DNA of 64,000 nt, from assembly GCF_020524345.1 (NCBI RefSeq), contig NZ_JAIVLH010000020.1, positions 49,403 to 113,402 on the forward strand, read 5' to 3'. Below are positions 34,803-44,316 of the stretch, piece after piece. Under the pieces are notes generated by a model. That model searched no databases. It saw only the letters and a list, made by a program, of their open reading frames with translations, and had not been told where the DNA came from. Numbering within the stretch: position 1 is the first letter of the stretch; the number at the start of each line of letters is the position of its first letter. A program made the position numbers and the translations under genes. The stretch comes from Metabacillus niabensis. Lineage in GTDB: Bacteria > Bacillota > Bacilli > Bacillales > Bacillaceae.

Positions 34803-34821
34803 TTTAGTGAATTTTACTAAA
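34803..34821 (+). promoter_or_regulatory. Main operator of the mel operon
   Basis: TTTAGTGAATTTTACTAAA, a 19-base palindrome with one mismatch, just downstream of the expected transcription start. Fits a LacI-family roadblock operator for the regulator encoded next. Confidence 0.65.
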
Positions 34822-34842
34822 TAAGAAAAGGTAAGTGATGTG

Positions 34843-35877
34843 ATGGCAACACTTAAAGATATTGCTCAAATAGCTAAAGTTTCTACAGCTACAGTTTCTA
34901 GACTGGTAAATAGTGATCCAACACTGTCAGTTTCTGATGAGACGCGTAAAAAAGTGATGGGGATTGTTAGTGAATTAAACTATAAATCAACTAAAAGAAA
35001 TCGTGATAAATCTAATAGTAAAAAAGAGTTTCATCATATTGGACTGATCCTAACTAACACAGAAGAAGACGAAGTAAACGATCCTTATTTTATGTCATTG
35101 AGAATGGGAATTGAAAGAGTTTGTGAGCAATACAGAATGAAAATCAGGTCTATTCAAACAATTGGAAACAGTGATTTTTCAGGAAGTGAAATAAGATCTT
35201 TAGATGGTCTAATCATAGTTGGTACAGTGGATGTGAAAGAGCTTAAAAGAATCTACTTTGAAACTAACAATATCGTTTTTGTGGATTATGAGCCGGATGA
35301 TAGCAGCGTAGATGTAGTGATTTCAGATTTAGAAAAAGCAACACAACAAATTTTGAACCATCTCTTTGAACTTGGACATCGACAAATCGTTTATTTAGGT
35401 GGAAGAACTGTTGTAAAAGGAATCCATAACCAAGAGCAGAAAGAGAAAGAAGATGTCAGAAAAACAGTTTTTGAAAACGTGATGAAAGAAAAAAATCTTT
35501 ACAAAAAGGACTGTGTGTTAGTTGGTGAGTGGGGTCCAAATGGCGGTTATAAACTAATGCAGGAATTAATCAGAAGAAGACAGTTGCCGAGTGCTATTGT
35601 TGTTGCAAGTGATCCGATGGCATTAGGTGCATTTCGAGCATTGCATCAAGCTGGTATAAAAGTTCCGGAAGATATATCAGTGTTTAGCTTCGATGATATT
35701 GACTCAGCTGGTTATCTAAATCCGGCTCTATCATCCGTAAAAATCCATTCATTTGAAATGGGAAAAACAGCTGTGAAACTTATGTATGATCGGTTGAAAG
35801 GTAGAGAACTTCCTTTGAAAATTGTTCTACCTACCGAGCTTGTACATAGGGAGAGTGTTACTAGTAAAAAGGAGTAG
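34843..35877 (+). CDS. melR: LacI family repressor of alpha-galactoside use (MelR/MsmR-like)
   Basis: About 344 residues. The N-terminal LacI helix-turn-helix reads TLKDIAQIAKVSTATVSRLVN with the hinge following, and the periplasmic-binding-protein-like sensor domain runs from about 60 to the end (SVFSFDDIDSAGYLNPALSSV near the C terminus). The ATG at 34843 begins MATLKDIA; the GTG at 34840 adds one residue. First gene of the raffinose/melibiose-type operon, same order as melR-melE-melD-melC in B. subtilis. It probably binds the two operators just upstream and releases them when an alpha-galactoside is bound. Confidence 0.9.
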   Translation: MATLKDIAQIAKVSTATVSRLVNSDPTLSVSDETRKKVMGIVSELNYKSTKRNRDKSNSKKEFHHIGLILTNTEEDEVNDPYFMSLRMGIERVCEQYRMKIRSIQTIGNSDFSGSEIRSLDGLIIVGTVDVKELKRIYFETNNIVFVDYEPDDSSVDVVISDLEKATQQILNHLFELGHRQIVYLGGRTVVKGIHNQEQKEKEDVRKTVFENVMKEKNLYKKDCVLVGEWGPNGGYKLMQELIRRRQLPSAIVVASDPMALGAFRALHQAGIKVPEDISVFSFDDIDSAGYLNPALSSVKIHSFEMGKTAVKLMYDRLKGRELPLKIVLPTELVHRESVTSKKE

Positions 35878-35985
35878 TACTTGAAGTTTAAGGAGGCGGA
35901 TCGTTTTACAGGGATATGGAATCGATACCATTTATTGAATAGTAACTTATTTTGTATTTTATATAAACGAAGCGGGGGAATTCAA

Positions 35986-37218
35986 ATGAAGAAAACAATG
36001 TCATTACTAGCGGTAGGTGCTTTATCCATTTCACTCCTTGCAGGTTGCGGCGGCGGAGAGGAAAGTTCAGGTGGAGACCAAGTGAAAATTGAGTTTTTCC
36101 ATCATAAGCGTGAAGGAATGGAAACAATTGATAAGTTAATTGCGAAATTTGAAGAAGAAAATCCAAACATTGATGTTGAACAATCAAGTCCACCTGAACC
36201 ATCAACTGTATTGCGTACAAGAGTATCCAAAAGTGATATACCGGATATCATCGGTGTTGGTGGCGATGTAACGTATAGTGATTTAGCAAACGCTGGAGTC
36301 TTTACAGATGTTACGGAAGATAAAAGTCTTGAGAACATTCAGCCTGCATATGTACAAATGCTGAAAGATGTATCAGGACTTGAAGAAGTTTTCGCTATTC
36401 CTTATGTGGCAAACGCTGTTGGTGTTATATACAACAAAGCCATTTTTGCAGAACTAGGACTGGAAGTTCCGAAAACATGGGATGAATTTATTTCAGTTGC
36501 TGAAAAAGTAAAAGAAGCGGGTAAGACACCTTTCTTCCATACGTATAAGGATGCTTGGACTACACTTCCGGCCTTTAATGCCCTTGCAGCTAATACGCAA
36601 GGAGATGATTTCTACAGTGAATTAAACAAAGGAAATATTCTTGCTGAGGAACGTTACAAAGAAGCTGCAGAAAAGTTATTGCAATTATCTGAATATGGTC
36701 ATAAAAATCAACAAGGTGTAGGTTACAATGACGGAAATACTGCATTTGCCAATGGAGAATCAGCTATGTATCTTCAAGGAATTTGGGCCCTTCCGGAAAT
36801 TAAGAAAGCAAATCCAGATATCGAGTTAGGGGTATTTCCATTCCCGGCTACTAACAATCCGGATGAAACCAAAGTCATATCCGGTGTTGATTTAATTCTT
36901 GGTGTGGCAGCGTCTTCAAAACATCCGGAAGAGGCGAAGAAATTTGTGGAGTTCCTTATGGAAGAGGAAAATGCAAAACAATATATAGATGAACAAAATG
37001 CATTCTCTGCTATTCAAGGAATTACACAAGATGATCCAACGGTTGATGACCTAAAAGCAAGTTTTGAAAGTGGTTCATTGACAGATTTCCCGGATCACTA
37101 TATTCCAACAGGGGTTATGCCGGAGAAAACGTTACAATCATTGGTGATTAATAAAGACGTTGATGAGTTCCTAACAAAATTACAAGCTGATTGGGAAAAA
37201 GTACAAGATAGAAAATAA
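35986..37218 (+). CDS. melE: Sugar ABC transporter substrate-binding lipoprotein (MelE/MsmE-like)
   Basis: Extracytoplasmic binding protein for oligosaccharides, 410 residues. The signal peptide ends in the lipobox SLLAGC. The extracellular solute-binding family 1 fold shows IEFFHHKREGMETIDKLI, IPYVANAVGVIYNK and YLQGIWALPE. The ATG at 35986 after GCGGGGGAATTCAA is the start; the open frame back to 35881 includes only the spacer after melR. Alpha-galactosides such as raffinose, stachyose or melibiose are the expected ligands from the downstream enzymes. Confidence 0.92.
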   Translation: MKKTMSLLAVGALSISLLAGCGGGEESSGGDQVKIEFFHHKREGMETIDKLIAKFEEENPNIDVEQSSPPEPSTVLRTRVSKSDIPDIIGVGGDVTYSDLANAGVFTDVTEDKSLENIQPAYVQMLKDVSGLEEVFAIPYVANAVGVIYNKAIFAELGLEVPKTWDEFISVAEKVKEAGKTPFFHTYKDAWTTLPAFNALAANTQGDDFYSELNKGNILAEERYKEAAEKLLQLSEYGHKNQQGVGYNDGNTAFANGESAMYLQGIWALPEIKKANPDIELGVFPFPATNNPDETKVISGVDLILGVAASSKHPEEAKKFVEFLMEEENAKQYIDEQNAFSAIQGITQDDPTVDDLKASFESGSLTDFPDHYIPTGVMPEKTLQSLVINKDVDEFLTKLQADWEKVQDRK

Positions 37219-37278
37219 CCTATTAAGGGAGAAATTGGGATGAGCCCAATTTCTCTACCTGAATAAGGACGTGAAAAT

Positions 37279-38220
37279 ATGAAAAAAGATAATATTGCTG
37301 TTAATAATCCGCATATTTCTTCTACTAAATCAGAAGTAAAAACAAAAAGGAAAATAAGTTCAAGAACAATTGCCTTCTATATGATGGTTCTTCCGGCTTT
37401 TCTACTTTTTGCTACTTTTCACACGTTTCCAGCTCTTCAAGGAATCTACTATTCTTTTACCAATTGGAATGGAATTAGTTTAGATTATGACTTTGTAGGA
37501 TTTAAAAACTATATCAATCTTTTTAAAGATACAGTTGTAAAAGATTCTTATATTTTTACATTTAAATTCGCAGTAGTTGCTTCGATTCTCGTTAATATCT
37601 TTAGTCTTTTGATTGCAGTTGGATTAAATGCAAAAATTAAAGGAAGAAACTTTTTTCGGGCGATTTACTTTCTGCCGAATGTATTAAGTGTTTTAATCGT
37701 AGGGTTTATTTTTAATTTCTTTTTCACAAATATCCTCCCTGATATCGGTGAAAAATACAATATTGAATTTCTAACTACAAACATTCTTGGAAATGCTGAT
37801 CTTGCCTGGATTGGAATCTTGCTGGTTTTTATTTGGCAAGCGTGTGCGTTCAATATCATTTTATATTTATCAGGTCTTCAAACTGTGCCAACGGAATTAT
37901 ATGAAGCATCTAGCCTTGATGGGGCGAATACATGGCAACAATTTTGGAAAATTACCTTTCCGATCATTGCACCGTTCTTTACCATTAACATGGTGTTATC
38001 AATGAAAAACTCGTTAATGGTATTTGATCACATTGTAGCGATGACAGGTGGAGGTCCGGGATATGAGACAACTTCTATCTCTCTATTAATTTATAATGGA
38101 GGATTTAGCGGAGGAGAATTTGCTTATCAATCTGCTAATGCCGTGATCTACTTTATCCTAATCTTTGTTATTTCTGTATTCCAGTTAAAAATACTTCAAA
38201 AAAGGGAGATGGATATGTAA
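37279..38220 (+). CDS. melD: Sugar ABC transporter permease (MelD-like)
   Basis: Inner-membrane permease of the MalF type, 313 residues with six membrane segments (first at about 33-55). The EAA loop that docks the ATPase reads YEASSLDGANTWQQFWKITF. AAGGACGTGAAAAT precedes the ATG. Its stop codon overlaps the next start by one base (TAATG). No ATPase gene is present in the operon, so a shared ATPase such as MsmX, encoded elsewhere, must drive it. Confidence 0.92.
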   Translation: MKKDNIAVNNPHISSTKSEVKTKRKISSRTIAFYMMVLPAFLLFATFHTFPALQGIYYSFTNWNGISLDYDFVGFKNYINLFKDTVVKDSYIFTFKFAVVASILVNIFSLLIAVGLNAKIKGRNFFRAIYFLPNVLSVLIVGFIFNFFFTNILPDIGEKYNIEFLTTNILGNADLAWIGILLVFIWQACAFNIILYLSGLQTVPTELYEASSLDGANTWQQFWKITFPIIAPFFTINMVLSMKNSLMVFDHIVAMTGGGPGYETTSISLLIYNGGFSGGEFAYQSANAVIYFILIFVISVFQLKILQKREMDM

Positions 38221-39038
38221 TGAAACAAGGAACAAACTGGCCTGTCACGATCGTCATATCCTTGGGAGCACTTCTTATCATCATCCCTTTGTATATGGCT
38301 GTTTCTATCGCTTTAAAAACACCGCAGGAGCTTGCTCAATCTGCACTTTCTTTCCCGCTTGGATTTCATTGGGAAAACTTTACGAGAGCCATTGAAGCAA
38401 CGGATTTCTTTAATGCACTCAAAAACAGCACGATTATTACAATTTTCACGCTACTGTTTACGATTCTATCAAACTCTATGGTTGCTTATGCGATCGCAAG
38501 AAATATGCATCGGAAGTTTTTTAAAGGCTTGTACTTCTATTTCGTCAGTGCGTTGTTTATTCCGTTTCCGATCATTATGCTTCCTATCGTAAAACAGACT
38601 TCCGCACTAGGGTTAAATAACCCTGCTGGTTTAATCTTGCTGTATGTCGTTTATGGGATGGCTATGAATATCTTTATCTATGTTGGATACATTCGTTCCA
38701 TACCGAAAGAGCTTGAAGAAGCGGCAATTGTAGACGGATGTAGTACATGGGGAGTGTTCTGGAAGGTCATTTTCCCGTTATTAACACCTATTAATGCAAC
38801 AGTCGGTATCTTAACTTGTCTATGGGCATGGAATGATTTCTTACTGCCGTTAGTCATTTTAAGTGATTCAGAACATGCAACCTTACCGCTAGTACAATAT
38901 GTGTTCCAGACGGAATTTGGAACAGATTATAACCTTGCATTTGCTTCATATTTATTAGCCCTTGCCCCAATGGTTATTGTATATCTGTTTGCACAAAGAT
39001 GGATTATTGGCGGAGTGGTGAAAGGAGCAATTAAATAA
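38220..39038 (+). CDS. melC: Sugar ABC transporter permease (MelC-like)
   Basis: MalG-type permease of 272 residues with six membrane segments. The EAA loop is LEEAAIVDGCSTWGVFWKVIFP (about 176-197). One-base overlap with melD gives translational coupling. It ends 100 bases before the alpha-galactosidase gene; that spacer holds GGGCAGTTTATTCC facing GAATGAACTGTC, a weak dyad that might be an mRNA processing or attenuation element. Confidence 0.92.
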   Translation: MKQGTNWPVTIVISLGALLIIIPLYMAVSIALKTPQELAQSALSFPLGFHWENFTRAIEATDFFNALKNSTIITIFTLLFTILSNSMVAYAIARNMHRKFFKGLYFYFVSALFIPFPIIMLPIVKQTSALGLNNPAGLILLYVVYGMAMNIFIYVGYIRSIPKELEEAAIVDGCSTWGVFWKVIFPLLTPINATVGILTCLWAWNDFLLPLVILSDSEHATLPLVQYVFQTEFGTDYNLAFASYLLALAPMVIVYLFAQRWIIGGVVKGAIK

Positions 39039-39139
39039 AGAGAGGCAGAATTAAGGGCAGTTTATTCCTCAATAATCAGTGAGAATGAACTGTCTGTAAA
39101 ACTTCAATCAACATTATGGTTTGAGGAGTTGTTTTAAAA

Positions 39140-41335
39140 ATGGGAATTCATTATCAAGAGGAAAATAAAATCTTTCATATAAAAGCCAAAGATACAAGTT
39201 ATGTTATGCAAATTGTTCGGGATGGTTACTTACTCCATCTCTATTGGGGGAAAAAGGTAAACGAATATCGCCATTCAAATCATATCCAACAACTCGATCG
39301 TGGATTTTCCGGTAATCCATACGAACAGAGACATGACCGGACCTTTTCTTTAGACACATTGCCTCAGGAGTATCCTCAATATGGGAATACTGATTTCCGA
39401 AAGCCGGCGTATCAAGTACAGTTGGAAAATGGTTCAACAGTGACGGATCTACGATATGATTCACACACAATTTATAAAGGTAAACGTAATCTTGTAGGGT
39501 TGCCGTCGACATATGTTGAAAACGATCATGAAGCAGAGACACTTGAAATAACGATGAAGGATTCGGTAACAGGATTGATGGTTGTATTAAGTTATACAGC
39601 ATATGAGAGTTTCAATGTTATAACAAGGTCTGCGCGCTTAATCAATCAAGGTTCAGAATCATTAAAAATACTGTCTGCACATAGCCTTTCGGTTGATTTT
39701 AGAGACGCAGATTTCGATTTTTTACATTTGCATGGAGCACATGTAAAAGAACGATTTATTGAAAAGCAACCGCTTCGCCATGGAATTCAGTCCATTGAAA
39801 GCACACGCGGAGCAAGTTCTCACCAGCACAATCCGTTTATTGCTTTGTTAAGAAAAGGGACTACTGAGGATACAGGCGAAGTATATGCCTTTAACTTTGT
39901 CTATAGCGGAAACTTCCTTGCTCAGGCTGAAGTTGATCAATTTAAAACAACAAGGGTGACAATGGGAATTAATCCATTTGATTTTAGCTGGAAACTGGAA
40001 GAAGGTGAAGCATTTCAAACACCAGAGGCAGTGATGGTTTATTCTTCTTCAGGACTTGGTGAAATGTCAAGAACCTACCATGATTTATATAGAACACGAC
40101 TTGTCAGGGGAACTTATCGGGATAAAGTACGTCCAATCTTAGTAAATAACTGGGAAGCAACGTACTTTAATTTTCATGCAGAGAAAATCAAGGATATTGC
40201 TAGAGCAGGAAAAGAAGTAGGAATCGAACTATTTGTTCTGGATGATGGCTGGTTTGGGAAAAGAAATGATGATACCTCCTCCTTAGGTGACTGGTTTGTA
40301 GACAAAGAGAAACTTCCTGATGGACTGGATCAACTGGCGAAGCAAATTAACGAAATGGATATGCAATTCGGTTTGTGGTTTGAACCGGAGATGATTTCTG
40401 TTGAAAGTGATCTTTATCGTGAGCATCCAGATTGGTGCCTACATGTTCCTGGGCGAGATCGATCAGAAAGCAGAAGACAGTTGGTACTTGATTTTTCGAG
40501 AGAAGATGTATGTAAAGAGATGACGAAAAGAGTAAGCGATATTTTATCGAGTGTACCAATCTCTTATGTAAAGTGGGATATGAACCGTCATATGACAGAG
40601 ATTGGCTCTGCTATTCTTCCGGCCGATCGACAAAGAGAAACTGCACACCGTTATATGCTTGGACTGTATAAGGTAATGGAAGACATTACATCATCATTCC
40701 CGGATATTTTATTTGAGAGCTGCTCAGGCGGCGGTGGAAGATTCGACCCAGGTATGCTTTATTATATGCCGCAGACATGGACAAGTGATAATACAGACGC
40801 GGTGTCCCGATTGAAAATTCAATATGGAACAAGTCTGGTTTATCCAATTATTTCAATGGGTTCACATGTATCGGCTGTACCAAATCATCAAGTTAACCGG
40901 ATGACTTCAATGAAAATGCGCGGCGATGTCGCAATGTCCGGGAACTTAGGATATGAGTTAGATTTAACAAAATTAGAAGATGAAGAAAAAGAAGCTGTAA
41001 AAACACAAGTAGAGAAATATAAGGAAATTAGAAAGTTAATTCAATTTGGTGATTTTTATCGTCTGCAAAGTCCTTTTGAAGGTAATGAAACGTCATGGCT
41101 ATTTACAAATAAAGAAAAAACAGAAGCCTATATGGTTTATTTTTCCGTTTTAGCTGAGCCGGCAGCACCGTTAAAGTATGTGAAAGTTACAGGTATTGAT
41201 CCAGACAAAACATATCAGGTAGCAGGAACTGATCAGGTGTATGGCGGCGATGAGCTAAGCTATGTCGGCTTAAGTATCCCGGCGGAAATACGCGGTGATT
41301 TCCAAAGTTATGTTTGGCATTTGAAGGAAGTCTAA
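39140..41335 (+). CDS. agaA: Alpha-galactosidase, GH36 (AgaA/RafA type)
   Basis: Cytoplasmic enzyme removing terminal alpha-1,6-galactose from melibiose, raffinose and stachyose. 731 residues, close to the approximately 729 of Geobacillus AgaA. An N-terminal beta-sandwich (about 1-330) precedes the TIM barrel. The nucleophile is Asp480 in YVKWDMNRHM and the acid/base Asp550 in TSDNTDAVSR; FVLDDGWFGKR and WFEPEMIS are further family motifs. These positions are two residues from those I recall for AgaA (478 and 548). In B. subtilis the same operon carries a GH4 enzyme (MelA), so this is a different enzyme in the same slot. TTTGAGGAGTTGTTTTAAAA precedes the ATG. Confidence 0.95.
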   Translation: MGIHYQEENKIFHIKAKDTSYVMQIVRDGYLLHLYWGKKVNEYRHSNHIQQLDRGFSGNPYEQRHDRTFSLDTLPQEYPQYGNTDFRKPAYQVQLENGSTVTDLRYDSHTIYKGKRNLVGLPSTYVENDHEAETLEITMKDSVTGLMVVLSYTAYESFNVITRSARLINQGSESLKILSAHSLSVDFRDADFDFLHLHGAHVKERFIEKQPLRHGIQSIESTRGASSHQHNPFIALLRKGTTEDTGEVYAFNFVYSGNFLAQAEVDQFKTTRVTMGINPFDFSWKLEEGEAFQTPEAVMVYSSSGLGEMSRTYHDLYRTRLVRGTYRDKVRPILVNNWEATYFNFHAEKIKDIARAGKEVGIELFVLDDGWFGKRNDDTSSLGDWFVDKEKLPDGLDQLAKQINEMDMQFGLWFEPEMISVESDLYREHPDWCLHVPGRDRSESRRQLVLDFSREDVCKEMTKRVSDILSSVPISYVKWDMNRHMTEIGSAILPADRQRETAHRYMLGLYKVMEDITSSFPDILFESCSGGGGRFDPGMLYYMPQTWTSDNTDAVSRLKIQYGTSLVYPIISMGSHVSAVPNHQVNRMTSMKMRGDVAMSGNLGYELDLTKLEDEEKEAVKTQVEKYKEIRKLIQFGDFYRLQSPFEGNETSWLFTNKEKTEAYMVYFSVLAEPAAPLKYVKVTGIDPDKTYQVAGTDQVYGGDELSYVGLSIPAEIRGDFQSYVWHLKEV

Positions 41336-41354
41336 AATAAGTTTAGCTGAAAAG

Positions 41355-41399
41355 AAACGATGTAATTTCACAAATGATACATCGTTTTCTCTTGTTTTT
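41355..41399 (+). terminator. Hairpin between agaA and the GH32 gene
   Basis: AAACGATGTA pairs with TACATCGTTT across a 13-base loop; the tail TCTCTTGTTTTT is only partly U-rich, so some read-through into the GH32 gene is likely. Confidence 0.65.
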
Positions 41400-41423
41400 A
41401 TAACAAATGAAAGGAGAATTTGT

Positions 41424-42911
41424 ATGGCAAGTCATCAAACTCGCCTTGATCTAGCACAAAAGGCAGTGCTGGAGGCTAGTCAAAAGGTACAAGGCACTCC
41501 TTACCGTTTAGGATACCATATCATGGCTCCTGCACATTGGATTAATGATCCAAATGGCTTAATTCAGTGGAATGGTGAGTATCATGTATTTTATCAGCAC
41601 CATCCATACAGTCCAAAAGGTGGTCCGATTCACTGGGGACATATGAAAAGTAAGGATTTAGTGTATTGGGAACATCTCCCTATCGCCCTTGCACCTGGAG
41701 AGGATTATGACAAAAGCGGCTGTTTCTCAGGAAGTGCAGTAGATCATAATGGAAAGCTGACGCTTATTTATACTGGTCATGTTCATACAGATAGTGAAAA
41801 AGATGTGTTTATTGAGTACCAATGTATTGCAGAAAGCACCGATGGTATTCACTTTGAAAAACACCCGAACAATCCGGTCATAACAGAGCCTCCTGAAAAT
41901 GGATCTCCGCATTTTCGCGATCCAAAGGTATGGAAGCATGGTGAAAAATGGTATATGGTGTTAGGTAATCAGGTCGATCAATTAGGAAATGTTATTTTAT
42001 ATGAATCTACCAATCTAGTTGACTGGGAATATAAAGGGGATCTTGCTAGAAGTACCGGAAAAATGGGTTATATGTTTGAATGCCCTGATTTCTTTGAGTT
42101 GGATGGAAACCATATTCTTTTATTTTCACCTCAAGGAATTGAGCCTGAGGGAGATCTCTATCAAAATCTCTATCAAAACGGATATTATGTTGGTGAATTT
42201 AGTTATGATACAAAAAAATTCGACTATGGCGATTTTATTGAGTTAGACAAAGGCTTTGATTTTTATGCAGGTCAATCTTTTCTCGATGAAAAAGGAAGAC
42301 GAATTGTTCTAGGCTGGATGAGCATGTGGGAATCTCAAATGCCTGAGCAGGATCATGGCTGGGCTGGTGCTATGACGATTCCTCGTGAAATCAAGCTAAA
42401 TGAACACAACAAACTTGTGATGATTCCTGTAGAAGAATTGAAAAAACTGAGAGTTGAACACCAAGCATTAACTGGTATGATGATTTCTGAAATTCATCGA
42501 CTAGCAACTATTAAAGGGCAATGTTTGGAGGTCATCGCTGAATTCTCCTTAAAAGGTTGTTCCGCTAAAAGGTTTGGAATGAATATTCGCACGTCAGAAG
42601 ATCGTCAAGAAAAAACAACCATTTACTATGATCAAGATTCACAAAAAGTAACAATAGACCGAAACCACTCTGGAACAGGAGAAGGCGGTATTAGAAGAAG
42701 TGAACTAGATCTAACAAATCGGGACACGATTAAATTTCATTTGTTTATTGATCGTTCTTCAGTAGAAGTATTTATGAATGACGGTGATACCGTGATGACT
42801 GCCCGAATCTATCCAGATCCATTAAGTGTTTTTGTAGAATTATTTTCAGAAGATGGGGAGGTTCAATTGTTGAACCTTGATGCTTGGGAGTTGGCGGATA
42901 TTTGGGGATAA
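41424..42911 (+). CDS. GH32 sucrose/sucrose-6-phosphate hydrolase
   Basis: Beta-fructosidase of 495 residues without a signal peptide. The five-bladed propeller has nucleophile Asp42 in HWINDPNGL, transition-state stabiliser Asp166 in FRDPKV and acid/base Glu219 in ECPDFF; a C-terminal beta-sandwich follows (SSVEVFMNDGD). Homologues split sucrose-6-phosphate made by a PTS, but here the ABC importer delivers unphosphorylated sugar. Hydrolysis of the sucrose left after GH36 action on raffinose is therefore the likely role. AAAGGAGAATTTGT precedes the ATG. Confidence 0.93.
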   Translation: MASHQTRLDLAQKAVLEASQKVQGTPYRLGYHIMAPAHWINDPNGLIQWNGEYHVFYQHHPYSPKGGPIHWGHMKSKDLVYWEHLPIALAPGEDYDKSGCFSGSAVDHNGKLTLIYTGHVHTDSEKDVFIEYQCIAESTDGIHFEKHPNNPVITEPPENGSPHFRDPKVWKHGEKWYMVLGNQVDQLGNVILYESTNLVDWEYKGDLARSTGKMGYMFECPDFFELDGNHILLFSPQGIEPEGDLYQNLYQNGYYVGEFSYDTKKFDYGDFIELDKGFDFYAGQSFLDEKGRRIVLGWMSMWESQMPEQDHGWAGAMTIPREIKLNEHNKLVMIPVEELKKLRVEHQALTGMMISEIHRLATIKGQCLEVIAEFSLKGCSAKRFGMNIRTSEDRQEKTTIYYDQDSQKVTIDRNHSGTGEGGIRRSELDLTNRDTIKFHLFIDRSSVEVFMNDGDTVMTARIYPDPLSVFVELFSEDGEVQLLNLDAWELADIWG

Positions 42912-42985
42912 GGTGAAAAGTATGGTGTAGATTTATATATATAAGTTCACCTATAAAACTGAAGCTACCAATAATTATGTTAACG

Positions 42986-43023
42986 ATGCCTTGCTTTTTT
43001 ATAATGAAGCAAGGCATTTTTTG
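42986..43023 (+). terminator. Terminator of the raffinose locus
   Basis: ATGCCTTGCTT pairs perfectly with AAGCAAGGCAT and TTTTTT follows. Confidence 0.9.
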
Positions 43024-43126
43024 CTTACGTTCCAGTCATAGTTATCAACAAATGCATTTCACAAGGGTTGAATATCCATTATACTTTAATAAACTATGAC
43101 ATCATGATACATGGAGGTTAAAGGAT

Positions 43127-44257
43127 ATGAACTATGATGTAATTATAATTGGTGCGGGTTCTATGGGGATGTCAGCAGGTTATTACTTATCAAAAAGTGG
43201 AAAGAAAACGTTATTGCTCGACTCTTTTCATCCACCTCACAACAAAGGTAGTCATCATGGAGAAACGCGGATTATTCGATATGCGTATGCCGAGGGTGAA
43301 GAATATGTACCTTTTATCCTTAAAGCACAGGAATTATGGAACGAATTAGAAAGAGATACAGGAAAGACATTATTTATCCCGACAGGAGTGCTCAGTGTTG
43401 GGGTTAAAGAGTCCAATTTTATTCAAAATACGATCTCAAGCTCTACTACATATTCGTTACCACTAGAAGTGTTGAATCCAGCTGAAGTGCAAAATCGGTG
43501 GTCCGGTATCACAATGAGAGATGATTTTATTGGCTGTTTTGAACCAACTTCAGGTGTTCTAAAATGTGAAGAAAGTATAAAAGCGTATCAAATGCTTGCT
43601 GAAATGAATGGTGCTACGATTCTTGCAAATAGCAGAGTGAAAGAGATTCAAATTCAAGAAGAGAGGGTAACGATTAGAACTAGCGATAAAACCTTTTACT
43701 CGGATTCATTGGTTGTTGCTGCAGGAGCATGGTCCGGCCATCTCCTTTCGATGCTGGATTTGGATCTTCCTCTTACACCGGTAAGAAAGACATTTGCCTG
43801 GTTTGATGCTAATGAAAAAATCTACAACGCTAACGATTTCCCGGCCTTTGCATTTGAAACTTCGCAAGGACTTTATTATGGTTTTCCAAGTGTTGATGGC
43901 GCAGGTTTGAAGGTAGGCCGTCATGATGGAGGAGAACGTATCAATCCAGATGAAGTGATGAAGCAGTTTGGTGAAATAGTAGAAGATAAAGAGGATTTGA
44001 TTCAATTTTTAAATCAATATCTCCCTGAAATTGGTCAGTTGAAATATGGGAAAACCTGTATGTATACACTTACTCCGGATGATAAATTTGTAATTGATGT
44101 ACATCCTAAGTATTCCAACGTTGCCATTGCAGCGGGATTCTCAGGACATGGATTCAAATTTAGCAGTGCAGTTGGAGAAGCTTTAAGCAACTTGATTGTT
44201 TCAGGTAAGAATGTAATAGATATTTCTCAGTTTTCGATAGATCGGTTTTATAATTGA
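43127..44257 (+). CDS. Monomeric sarcosine oxidase / N-methyltryptophan oxidase
   Basis: Flavoprotein oxidase of N-methyl amino acids, producing an amine, formaldehyde and hydrogen peroxide. 376 residues. The N-terminal dinucleotide motif is VIIIGAGSMGMSAGYYL. SHHGETRIIRYAY is the FAD-contacting loop. The Cys in YGKTCMYTLTPDDKFVID is at the place of the cysteine that binds FAD covalently in MSOX and MTOX. Whether sarcosine or another N-methyl amino acid is preferred cannot be told. ATGGAGGTTAAAGGAT precedes the ATG. It stands between the raffinose locus and an acetyltransferase gene. Confidence 0.9.
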   Translation: MNYDVIIIGAGSMGMSAGYYLSKSGKKTLLLDSFHPPHNKGSHHGETRIIRYAYAEGEEYVPFILKAQELWNELERDTGKTLFIPTGVLSVGVKESNFIQNTISSSTTYSLPLEVLNPAEVQNRWSGITMRDDFIGCFEPTSGVLKCEESIKAYQMLAEMNGATILANSRVKEIQIQEERVTIRTSDKTFYSDSLVVAAGAWSGHLLSMLDLDLPLTPVRKTFAWFDANEKIYNANDFPAFAFETSQGLYYGFPSVDGAGLKVGRHDGGERINPDEVMKQFGEIVEDKEDLIQFLNQYLPEIGQLKYGKTCMYTLTPDDKFVIDVHPKYSNVAIAAGFSGHGFKFSSAVGEALSNLIVSGKNVIDISQFSIDRFYN

Positions 44258-44316
44258 GGAGCTGCTTGTGGTCTTTTTAAAATGCCAGATAGGAACCAGC
44301 AAAATATGGAGGATTT

